From assembly GCA_963832725.1 (NCBI GenBank), contig CAWHVG010000005.1, positions 1,922,001 to 1,986,000 on the forward strand: a DNA stretch of 64,000 nt, given 5' to 3'. The notes beneath the pieces are model-generated. The model was not told the origin of the DNA. It searched no databases and saw nothing but the letters and a program-made list of their open reading frames with translations. The DNA comes from JAEZBP01 sp963832725. GTDB lineage: Bacteria; Myxococcota_A; Polyangia; Polyangiales; Sandaracinaceae. Of the stretch, positions 26,294-33,555 are shown one piece after another (the stretch's first letter is position 1; the number at the start of each line of letters is the position of its first letter). Made by a program: the position numbers and the translations under genes.

Positions 26294-27549
26294 GGCGCGA
26301 GCTCGCGTTGTTCATGTTGCTCGTGACGGGCTGCGGCGAGCCACTGGCTGCCAACGACGCCGGTCCCGATGCTGGCTCGGAGATCGCTGCGGCCGATGGC
26401 GGAGCCGAGGTCGATGCGGGACACGACGCCGGGCGGGACGCAGGTCGGCGTGACGCCAGCGTTCACCTGCCCGATGCCGGGCGAGTCGATGCCGGGCGAG
26501 ACGCCGGGGGCACCAGCGACGCAGGCATGACGCCCGACGCTGCCGCCCCGCTCGACGGTGGTGCCGATGCTGGCCTCGATGCCGCGGTCGATGCCGGAGC
26601 CCCGGTGCCAGGCGACGCGATCGCAGACCTCGGAGCGAACGGCGACGGCAGTTGCCTACGGACGGTCACCGACCAGATGTGGTGCTGGGGCAACCGACGT
26701 GCCACGACGCCTGCCTACGTGGGTGATGCTGTGGAGATCCAGGGAACCTGCGGCATCGCGCCCGACGGCCACGTCTTCTGCTGGGGAAACAGCGGCGTGA
26801 CCGCCTACGGAGGGACCGATGCTTCGGTGGTGGGGCCGCTCACCTACGTGGCGTCATCTGGCGAGGTGCGAGGCCTCGGACTCGGGTCGGCATCTTGGGC
26901 ACCTACGGTGGCCATCGACTCGATGCCGGCGCAGTTCTGCGCCATCCACATCGACGGCGGCCTGACCTGCTGGGACCTCATCAACACAGCGACCGATCCG
27001 TGGCGTCCTCCGGTGTTGGAGTTCTCGAACTTCTGGGCGGCAGTGGATGGGTCGGCGACCTACGATGCGGTTGATGTCGCCCGACGCGGTGCGTTCAGTA
27101 CGAACGACATCGTGGTGTGCTTCGTCTGGACGGGTTCCAGGCCAGGCCTCGGCGGTGGTGTGGGGCCCGACATCTACTGCACCACGGAGTCCGAACAGGT
27201 TCCGACTCCGCTGTTCCATGGTGGCGTGGAGGTCGAGACCGCTGGGGGTCGCACCTGCGCCGTCATCCCGACGGCCTGGTCCGACACAAGCTACCATCCG
27301 GCTGGCATCTACTGCCGCGCCGACCAACCGAGCTCGTTCGCGGTGCCGAGTCACGGGCTCCCTCCGGTCTCGGCGACCGACCCGGTCGGCGGCTACACCA
27401 ACATCGTGGGCACCAACCTCGCAGTTGGTACGAACCACGCCTGCATCATGCAGGGCTCCAACATCCTGTGCTGGGGCGACAACAGCAGAGGCCAGCTTGG
27501 CGACGGCGGTACCACGTCATCGACGACGCCGATCACGCTCCCGTGGTGA
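26290..27549 (+). CDS. RCC1-repeat lipoprotein with DAG-rich linker
   Basis: 419 residues. Lipobox LLVTGC, then ~90 residues of D-A-G/D-A-A repeats (a flexible stalk), then RCC1 blades: SCLRTVTDQMWCWGN, CGIAPDGHVFCWGNSG, HACIMQGSNILCWGDNSRGQLG. The stalk and propeller suggest a surface display protein. The start overlaps the EcsC-like stop (ATGA). It is the third RCC1 protein in the window and the only complete one. Confidence 0.85.
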   Translation: MRRELALFMLLVTGCGEPLAANDAGPDAGSEIAAADGGAEVDAGHDAGRDAGRRDASVHLPDAGRVDAGRDAGGTSDAGMTPDAAAPLDGGADAGLDAAVDAGAPVPGDAIADLGANGDGSCLRTVTDQMWCWGNRRATTPAYVGDAVEIQGTCGIAPDGHVFCWGNSGVTAYGGTDASVVGPLTYVASSGEVRGLGLGSASWAPTVAIDSMPAQFCAIHIDGGLTCWDLINTATDPWRPPVLEFSNFWAAVDGSATYDAVDVARRGAFSTNDIVVCFVWTGSRPGLGGGVGPDIYCTTESEQVPTPLFHGGVEVETAGGRTCAVIPTAWSDTSYHPAGIYCRADQPSSFAVPSHGLPPVSATDPVGGYTNIVGTNLAVGTNHACIMQGSNILCWGDNSRGQLGDGGTTSSTTPITLPW

Positions 27550-27607
27550 CTCGACCTCGTTGAGCTATCGCCTACCGCTCAGCCGGCGGCCTCACGACGA
27601 AGACATT

Positions 27608-27626
27608 TGATACAGATCCAGCCAGC
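27608..27626 (-). repeat. 19-bp repeat, inverted copy (TTGATACAGATCCAGCCAG)
   Basis: Exact reverse complement of 27723-27741. Confidence 0.85.
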
Positions 27627-27722
27627 TCGTCGACGTCGACGCGGCGCCAGACGGCCGCTATGGGAGGGGCTAGAAGGGCCAGAATAGAGACCGGGCGTCC
27701 TGAGGCCATCATGAGGGCCGTT

Positions 27723-27741
27723 CTGGCTGGATCTGTATCAA
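27723..27741 (+). repeat. 19-bp repeat, direct copy (CTGGCTGGATCTGTATCAA)
   Basis: Perfect inverse of 27608-27626; 18 of 19 bases recur at 27791. Confidence 0.85.
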
Positions 27742-27790
27742 GTGTCCTATTGGACGTGCCTCGAAGACAGAGGCGGACTCGGGGCCCGAT

Positions 27791-27808
27791 CTGGCTGGAT
27801 CTGTATCA
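27791..27808 (+). repeat. 18 bp of the same repeat, second direct copy
   Basis: CTGGCTGGATCTGTATCA, in the same orientation as the copy at 27723 and 68 bp further on. Confidence 0.85.
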
Positions 27809-27945
27809 TCTGGAGTTGTCGACGTGGGCAACGCAGCGGAGGAGCTCACGGCCGGTTCCGGCTGGCGCTGCGGACGCGATGAGAGCCCTCGGCGCGCGGG
27901 GAGTCGGCGCCGCCGGGCGCGGGGTCTTGTCGGTGCCTGATCGAC

Positions 27946-28785
27946 TCATCGAGGTCGCCCACCGCGTTGCACGATGTTCAACACGAGCTTCCCGTGGGCG
28001 TCGTGAATCTGCTCCTCGATGTCGAAGCTCGTGTTGCCGACGGGGAACCAAACCTTGAGCGCGCGACGACGGGCGTTGCCCTGTGAAGCGCCGACGCGGC
28101 CGTACTTCTTCTTCATCTTGACCTTCGCGCCGCCCTCGTCGTCATCGTGGACGTCGTGCAACATGCGGAGCTCACGCTTCGTCGCGAGCCACACCCGTTC
28201 CTCGGGGACGAGGACGAAGATGAACAACGCGTCGTCCGGCGCCGCATCGAGACCGCTCACGAGGAAGTGGGCTGCACTGAGATGCCGCTTGCTTGCCAGG
28301 TAGAGCTTGGCTTCGAGCGGGCTGCCCGGGAGGAGCTCGACCGCCGGCCAGCGCTCGGAATCCTCTTCGTGCAGCTCGTTGTAGACGCGTCGATGCTCTC
28401 TCGCGGCCAAGACGATCTTCCAGCCCCGCCTTCGGGTCGCGCTCTGCACGTCGATCGCTGCGGGCCGCAGCACCTTCCGAAGCACCGTGATGGGCGCGGC
28501 GTCCTGCTGCTCGGCGCTGTGTGCGCCACGAAGCCCGAGCGCGCGCTCGACATGAACACGCGACACGAGCCCACCGCCGTGAGGGATGCCGAGAGCATCG
28601 AGAAAGGCGACGACGTCCGTTCCCTCCGGAGCCACGGCTCGAAGCTCGTCTAGGGTCATCAGCGATGACCCGATGGGGTCGGGGGACTTTTTCTTGGCCA
28701 CGGAAGACGTTGATTTTACTGGAAAATCCGCCAGAAGCCAGGGGTCTGCGCCGAGTTCGTGTTCCAAATCTCCTTGCCCGAACAT
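27946..28785 (-). CDS. Unknown protein divergent from the reverse transcriptase
   Basis: 279 residues, no signal peptide or TM. An N-terminal helical part (MTLDELRAVAPEGTDVVAFLDALGI) is followed by basic segments (RRRGWKIVLAAREHRRVYNELHEED), a strand-rich centre (ALFIFVLVPEERVWLATKRELRML) and a Lys-rich stretch (KVKMKKKYGRVG). Basic patches suit nucleic-acid binding; no family recognised. Only 27 bp separate its ATG from the start of the RT frame, so the two are probably controlled together. TATGAT lies 8 nt before ATG 28785. Confidence 0.6.
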   Translation of the reverse strand: MFGQGDLEHELGADPWLLADFPVKSTSSVAKKKSPDPIGSSLMTLDELRAVAPEGTDVVAFLDALGIPHGGGLVSRVHVERALGLRGAHSAEQQDAAPITVLRKVLRPAAIDVQSATRRRGWKIVLAAREHRRVYNELHEEDSERWPAVELLPGSPLEAKLYLASKRHLSAAHFLVSGLDAAPDDALFIFVLVPEERVWLATKRELRMLHDVHDDDEGGAKVKMKKKYGRVGASQGNARRRALKVWFPVGNTSFDIEEQIHDAHGKLVLNIVQRGGRPR

Positions 28786-28793
28786 CTCGGTTG

Positions 28794-28799
28794 ATCATA
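28794..28799 (-). promoter_or_regulatory. -10 hexamer (TATGAT) for the RT-divergent gene
   Basis: One mismatch from TATAAT, 8 nt before ATG 28785. It overlaps TAGAGT (28798-28803) on the plus strand, 9 nt before ATG 28813, so the two divergent transcripts would compete. Confidence 0.5.
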
Positions 28800-28812
28800 G
28801 AGTTGCCCCTAG

Positions 28813-30159
28813 ATGTTCATCCCGCACGATGCCGAGGAGCACGAGGCAGTCGGCGCCGAGAACCTCTTCCGGGGGTCGCGGTGGCCGCGGGCCCTCGTCA
28901 AGGTGAACAGGGACCTGCTGATCCCGAGCGAGCTCCGGGACCGCGGGGGCCACACGACGCTCAGGCTCGTGAGTGACCGCGAGCATGCGCGTAGCTGTGA
29001 GCTGCCGGTCATCGTGACCGCGCACGCGGGGCGCGCGGTCGAGCGGATTGAGATCCCTGCGCACGCCCGAGCGGTGCCCGGGTCTGTGGCGCGCCCGGGA
29101 CACAGGCCGCTGCTGTTCGCCGCCGCTCAGGATTCTGGCTGAAGCCGCGATGCTGGGCGCCTCACAACCGCCCGAGGTGCTCGGCGTCGTGATCGACGGC
29201 AAGCGGGAGGTCTTCCTCCACTCCTTCCTCGTGCGCATCCTTCAGCTCCTCACGGTCCTCGCTCTCGGCCCGCTGGTGGACGCGAAGCTGCCGAACACCG
29301 TGTTGGCCTACCGCCCGATCGATGGCGTGCGTGCCGGGCTCTTCATGGTGCGGGCGCTGATGCGGCGAGGCTTCGTCTGGGGAGCGCGTGCCGACATCCG
29401 CTCGTTCTTCCCCGCGATCAAGATCCACCACGTCGCGGCATCGCTGCCGCGGGTGGTGCGCACGAAGGAATCCTACCTCCGCATGCTGTCGTGGTTCATG
29501 TCGGCGCCCATCGTCCGTGGCTCCGATCATCCGCGCGTCCAATCGGGGGAAGCTCTCATGCGCTCCGACCCATTGGGCGCGCTGTACCAGGGCAGCTCGG
29601 TCGCTCCGTTGCTCAGCAACGCGGTCGGTGCGGTCTGCTTCGACATCCCGTTCGCCATCGGCATGGGCGGGAGGGCGCTGCTGCTACGATACGCCGACGA
29701 CCTTCTCGTGCTTGCACGTGATCGCGGAACAGCGAGCCTGGCTCTCGATCTGGTGAAGGAGCTGGTAGAGCTCCACGGCTTCACCATCCACCCTGATCCC
29801 GAGAAGACGAGCCCCGAGCCCGTCGACCTTCGGACCGACACGTTCATCTGGCTCGGCTACGAAGTCGGTCGCGGTGGCGTCCGCCTTCCAGACGCCAGGT
29901 TCGTGCAGACGGCCTCCTGGCTCACCCGTCTCGACCCATTCGATCGGCGAGCTTGGGGATCTTCATCGAGGCAGCGACGAGGTTGATCTTCGATCCTGCA
30001 CAGCGGATCGAAGATCTTCGTGATGTCTCCGAGTTCATCGGAGACGGTCATCGCGATGCGGTGGAGCGGGCACTCCTCCACGTGAAGAACAACATTCGAG
30101 GACGATGGATTGCGAAGTGGCAGCGCTTCGCTGGTCCGGTTCTCAGGGAGGTTCTGTGA
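28813..30159 (+). CDS. Reverse transcriptase (two frameshifts), not a group II maturase
   Basis: Three frames join at about 29120 and 29945 to give ~448 residues. The middle frame carries RT motifs: GARADIRSFFPAIK (motif A Asp), ALYQGSSVAPLLSN (QG-x3-(S/A)P-x-L-x-N), LLRYADDLLVLARD (catalytic YADD at 29690-29701) and FIWLGYEV. The C-terminal part RRVERALLHVKNNI-like helices are short; there is no maturase X domain or HNH. The N-terminal frame from ATG 28813 is less certain. It fits retron, Abi or unknown-group RTs often linked to phage defence. Non-coding hairpins follow. Confidence 0.7.
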
Positions 30160-30233
30160 CGACCTCCACGACATCAAGTTTCGCGACCGGCCTGGCTGAC
30201 CGGCCGCGAGGTGCGTCCCGTGGATGCCCTTCT

Positions 30234-30326
30234 GGGGCCCCGCTTCGGGCGGCTGCGCCGCCCTCCGAGTGGGGGCCCTTTCCTATGGCCCCGCTCCGGG
30301 CGGCTACGCCGCCCTCCGTGGGGGCC
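30234..30326 (+). ncRNA. Candidate structured RNA: two tandem nested hairpins
   Basis: Each ~53-bp unit has an inner stem GGGCGGC/GCCGCCC with a 3-nt loop (TGC or TAC) and an outer stem GGGCCCC-type/GGGGCCC-type. The loop and flanks vary while pairing is kept. It lies 75 bp after the RT stop. Proposed as an RT-associated RNA; a REP-like repeat is the alternative. Confidence 0.4.
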
Positions 30327-30583
30327 GTGGGGTGGCGCAATCCAAAGGGCGTGCTGTGGGGTCGACTTCGGTCGTCCCTATCTATTGACGGATGCCCGGG
30401 TTCCCCCGCGCCGGCCACGCGGGAGCTCGGCGGCGAACGAGCTGCCGATGGGGTGAGAGCCCACCCGGGCTTCCGGCCAATCCCGTGTTCGAGCGAGGCA
30501 CCACGCTGAAACCACCCTTGTGGAGGCGGAATCGAGGTGAGCGGCCCGCTCCTCCCGTATTCCGGCGTCCAGGGGCGTTTTCT

Positions 30584-30635
30584 GATTCCGGGGCCTGTGA
30601 GACCATTTGAAACTGCCATCAGGGGCCCCGGAATC
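30584..30635. repeat. 12-bp perfect inverted repeat with 28-nt loop
   Basis: GATTCCGGGGCC at 30584-30595 and GGCCCCGGAATC at 30624-30635. It could be a terminator, an RNA stem or an element end. Confidence 0.75.
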
Positions 30636-30811
30636 TCAGCGCGTCACGAACTCCAACATGCCACTTCCACTGGATGCGCGGTGTTGAGCTCGGGCACGCA
30701 GGTCAGCGGCTCGATGTCACTGCCGACGCAGGATGCTGCACGGCAACGAGGCGCCACATCCTCCTATCAGTTGTTGCGAGCACGACCTTCGTGCGGTGGA
30801 GGTGATCGAAC

Positions 30812-31360
30812 ATGAACAACGACAAGAAGGATCGGGGGGCCTCGGTCGTGGTGGAGATCAACAAGGGCCTGGGAAAGGTCCTCGCCGACAACGTCGCGCT
30901 CATCATGTACGGCGATGGCGGCACGGTCGTAATCCCCCGCATCGCCCCCTCCAGCGATCCAGCCGGCGAGCCGCACTCGAACATCGACGTGGTGGGCGGC
31001 CGTCTCCTCTCGCGACGCGAGGTCGCGACGTGGCTCTCTGTCTCCACACGATGGGTCGAGCGTCACCTCCGCCCCTCAGCCCAAGCGACGCCCCGAGGCC
31101 GTGCCTGGTACACCCGCGAGGACGTGGAGGCGCAGCTCGCTCGGCTCGGCGACCGGAAGAAGCCGAGGTCACGTCGAACAACCAGTGATGACGGGCTGAC
31201 GTCCGCCCAACGCCGCGCTCGTCGCGACGCCGCCAGCGGCGGCTCGACCTTCCAGGGCATCGAACATGCCCGCCACGTGGCCGAGGTCGAGCAGTCACTG
31301 AGGGCCAGCGTCGAGAACGGGCAGCGCCCCAAGCGCGCCCGCAAGCGCGGCAAACGATGA
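30812..31360 (+). CDS. Excisionase-like HTH_17 DNA-binding protein
   Basis: 182 residues. An N-terminal strand-rich part (VVVEINKGLGKVLADNVALIMYG) is followed by LLSRREVATWLSVSTRWVERHLR-x9-GRAWYTREDVEAQLARL, the MerR-like winged helix used by Xis/RDF proteins. The tail is very basic and may be disordered. It lies directly before the integrase gene in the same direction, the usual xis-int order. GGAGGTGATCGAAC is a strong ribosome site. Confidence 0.75.
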   Translation: MNNDKKDRGASVVVEINKGLGKVLADNVALIMYGDGGTVVIPRIAPSSDPAGEPHSNIDVVGGRLLSRREVATWLSVSTRWVERHLRPSAQATPRGRAWYTREDVEAQLARLGDRKKPRSRRTTSDDGLTSAQRRARRDAASGGSTFQGIEHARHVAEVEQSLRASVENGQRPKRARKRGKR

Positions 31361-31364
31361 TCGA

Positions 31365-31378
31365 GTTCTCCCTATCAG
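31365..31378 (+). promoter_or_regulatory. GTTCTCCCTATCAG motif, copy 2
   Basis: Identical to 19183-19196; lies 50 nt before the integrase ATG. Confidence 0.4.
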
Positions 31379-31427
31379 CTTCCCGGACACCGATGGCGCG
31401 CACGCCGCGCCGATACGGGAGGCGAAC

Positions 31428-32663
31428 ATGACGAAGAAGAAGGAGCCGTCCTATCGGTTCACGACGCCGATGGGCATCGAGGTCTCGATCAAGGATCGGG
31501 GCAAGCGCGGGTGGTTCCACTCGCACAAGCCGCCGTGGGGGCCGAGGCTGCGGCACCTCATCACCAAGGGCAGCCGCGAGATGGCGGTGAAGCTCGCGAT
31601 CGAAGAGATCGAGATGCTCTACCGCACCCACGCGAACGGGAGGACGCCGACCGTCCTCCGGGTGGCCGCGGAGATGATCACGGCCAAGGAGCGCGAGGGC
31701 CGCGCTCGCGGCTACCGCCGGAAGATCGATGAGCACCTGCGCGGCTACATCCTGCCGGCGCTCGGGGTGGACACGCCCATCGGCTCGATCGACACGAAGC
31801 AGCTCCTCGCGTTCAAGAAGAGCCTCGGCGCGAGCGACCTCAACCCGCACACGTGCAATCGGGTGCTCACGTCGCTCCGGCAGATCTTCAAGTACGCAGA
31901 GGACCCCTGCGGCTACATCGTGGCGCCCGCGTTGCCCCGCAACTTCAACACGCCGCCGTGGGAGCAGCAGGAGAAGTGGAACCTGCTCATCCCGGAGCAG
32001 ATCTCGAAGTTGCTGGCGCTGGCGCCCGAGGAGGTCCGGCCGCTGCTCGGCTACATCTCGAACACGGGCCTCCGCATCGGCTCCGCGCTCGACACCGAGC
32101 TCACGTGGATCGACTTCGCCCGGCGCATCGTCCGCTACCCCGCCAGCGCCATGAAGGGGCGGCAGCCGCACGTGGTCGAGCTCAACGCGGCCGCGGCCGG
32201 GTTCCTGCGCGAGGCGCTCGCCGTCTCGCCCGAGAAGCCCTTCCCCTTCAGCTACTGGTTCGTGCTGAAGCGCTGGGTGGTGCTCCGCGAGGAGTTCGGG
32301 ATGCCGCAGCTCCGCATCCACGACCTCCGCCACAGCTTCATCTCGAACCAGCTCGCCGCCGGGACGCCCATCCACGTCGTCCGCGACATGGCCGCGCACC
32401 GGAACCTGATCATCACGGCGCGGTACGCGCACGGCACCGATGAGGCTCGCCGGGCCGCCTCCGAGCGGGTGCAGATCGAGGTGGGCGCACCGCCCGAGCG
32501 GAAGCCTGAACCGCCGGCCGTGGCACCAACCGTGGCACCAAAGCCGAAGAAGAAGGGGCGACGGAAGACAAAAAGCCTCGGAAAATCCGAGGCTTACGCA
32601 GTGCCCAGAGCCGGAATCGAACCAGCGACACGGGGATTTTCAATCCCCTGCTCTACCAACTGA
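31428..32663 (+). CDS. int: Tyrosine recombinase (integrase) overlapping tRNA-Phe
   Basis: 411 residues. An N-terminal AP2-like arm-binding part, a SAM-like core-binding domain (~75-165) and the catalytic domain follow. Catalytic residues seen: Arg in SNTGLRIGSAL, Lys in AMKGRQP, HDLRHSF (H-x-x-R), His in MAAHRN and Tyr in TARYAHG. The last ~30 codons run through the tRNA terminator and into the tRNA gene on the other strand; the real protein may end functionally before them. It is the likely driver of the element to its left. GGGAGGCGAAC precedes ATG. Confidence 0.9.
   Translation: MTKKKEPSYRFTTPMGIEVSIKDRGKRGWFHSHKPPWGPRLRHLITKGSREMAVKLAIEEIEMLYRTHANGRTPTVLRVAAEMITAKEREGRARGYRRKIDEHLRGYILPALGVDTPIGSIDTKQLLAFKKSLGASDLNPHTCNRVLTSLRQIFKYAEDPCGYIVAPALPRNFNTPPWEQQEKWNLLIPEQISKLLALAPEEVRPLLGYISNTGLRIGSALDTELTWIDFARRIVRYPASAMKGRQPHVVELNAAAAGFLREALAVSPEKPFPFSYWFVLKRWVVLREEFGMPQLRIHDLRHSFISNQLAAGTPIHVVRDMAAHRNLIITARYAHGTDEARRAASERVQIEVGAPPERKPEPPAVAPTVAPKPKKKGRRKTKSLGKSEAYAVPRAGIEPATRGFSIPCSTN
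32573..32595 (-). terminator. Rho-independent terminator of tRNA-Phe
   Basis: On the minus strand AAGCCTCGG-ATTTT-CCGAGGCTT followed by TTTGTC: a 9-bp stem with a T-run, 7 bp after the tRNA 3' end. It lies inside the integrase reading frame. Confidence 0.8.
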
Positions 32664-32674
32664 GCTATCTGGGC
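32602..32674 (-). tRNA. tRNA-Phe (GAA)
   Basis: 73 nt. Acceptor 5' GCCCAGA pairs with 3' TCTGGGC plus discriminator A. D-arm AGCTCAGTTGGTAGAGC, anticodon loop TTGAAAA (GAA) on stem GGGGA/TCCCC, T-arm with GGTTCGATTCC. CCA is not encoded. Its 3' half is covered by the convergent integrase frame, so it is the probable attachment site. Confidence 0.95.
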
Positions 32675-32841
32675 GAGAGCGGGCGGAAGGTAGCCGAGTG
32701 GCGGGGCGTGTCAAGCAGGTGGCGCTCGGACGGCGAGGTTTGGGCTCGGCGAGGGCGCGCGGCCACGCTCGGGCCCGGCTCGAGGGCGTCTTCCGTAGGT
32801 CCGAGTGCCACGCCGCTGCGCGGGCCATGACGCGTTCGCGG

Positions 32842-33327
32842 CTACGGTGACAGCGGCTCGGCGACGACGGGGGGGTGCACGACGCGGTCGCCGACTTTGA
32901 CGAAGACGCCGTCGGCATCTTCGCCGAGCATGTCCTCGAGCTGCATGGCGGCGTGGCGGTCGAAGCGGGCGACGAGGTCGTCCTGGACGTCGCAGTAGAG
33001 GGCGCCGTCCGGGCCCTGGCGGAGGGTCTCCGGCGCGAGCTCGACGTCGCTCTCGTCCGAGAGGTGCAGCGTGACGACGCCAGCCTCCGCTCGCAGGCTG
33101 CGGACGAAGCGTGGCGGGCCTTCGATGGCGACGTACGCCCAGTTGATGTCGTTCGATAGGCAGTAGCGGCCCGAGTCGTCCGGCGCTCTCTGCAGCCAAC
33201 GGTCGAAGGCGTGCCTCAGCAGGGGATGCGTGAGCTCGTCGCCGTCGTTGAACCAGCGGCCGTCGGCGTCACGCCGGATTTTGGTCTCGCGGGTGCGTCC
33301 CGCCAACATGCTCGCCGGGTCGACCAT
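32842..33327 (-). CDS. DUF1285 family protein
   Basis: 161 residues. RRDADGRWFNDGDELTHPLLRHAF opens the domain (I-x-x-D-G-x-W-x-x-x-G-x-x-I), followed by LQRAPDDSGRYCLSNDINWAYVAIEGPP, the paired strand region. DUF1285 proteins are small, soluble and widespread in Proteobacteria with no settled function. ATG 33327 has TACCCT 6 nt upstream and no Shine-Dalgarno. Confidence 0.8.
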   Translation of the reverse strand: MVDPASMLAGRTRETKIRRDADGRWFNDGDELTHPLLRHAFDRWLQRAPDDSGRYCLSNDINWAYVAIEGPPRFVRSLRAEAGVVTLHLSDESDVELAPETLRQGPDGALYCDVQDDLVARFDRHAAMQLEDMLGEDADGVFVKVGDRVVHPPVVAEPLSP

Positions 33328-33333
33328 GCCGGC

Positions 33334-33339
33334 AGGGTA
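33334..33339 (-). promoter_or_regulatory. -10 hexamer (TACCCT), leaderless placement, DUF1285 gene
   Basis: Six nt separate the hexamer from ATG 33327. The same TACCCT stands before the gene at 7022. Confidence 0.45.
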
Positions 33340-33555
33340 GCCCGCACGGGCCGCGCCCCCAAACGCTGGAGGACCGCCGATGCTCGCGGGCCCCGCGGAA
33401 GAGCGGGAGCGCGCGGATGAAGTGGAACCTGCCAGTGGAGCGCTTCCACCCCGCGATGTGAGTCCAGGTATGGGTGGGTCTCACCATGACACCCCCGAAA
33501 GGCGCTCCCCGACACGCTGCGTGCTAGCCTGGACCGTTGCGTATCGGTCCGTGCC

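Larger units (their letters stand above)
27550..27945. other. Non-coding tract with three copies of a 19-bp repeat
   Basis: No credible gene. Holds one inverted and two direct copies of the repeat listed separately; the copies are 67-115 bp apart. It separates the RCC1 lipoprotein operon from the reverse-transcriptase locus. Confidence 0.6.
30160..30811. other. ~650-bp hairpin-rich non-coding region after the RT gene
   Basis: No gene is credible. The stretch is dominated by stable inverted repeats: two tandem nested hairpins (30234-30326), CCCGCG/CGCGGG near 30404-30423, and a 12-bp stem with a 28-nt loop (30584-30635). CTCCTATCAG at about 30761-30770 is the probable control site of the next gene. 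Confidence 0.6.

Noticed and set aside
27608..27808. Short CRISPR array
   Set aside because: Only three repeats, one inverted, with unequal spacing.
30438..30480. Group II intron domain V-like hairpin (GAGC...GGGGTGAGAGCCC...)
   Set aside because: The lower stem does not pair properly and the RT lacks a maturase domain, so an intron is not supported.
28813..30811. Diversity-generating retroelement
   Set aside because: No template/variable repeat pair with A-specific differences was seen near the RT.
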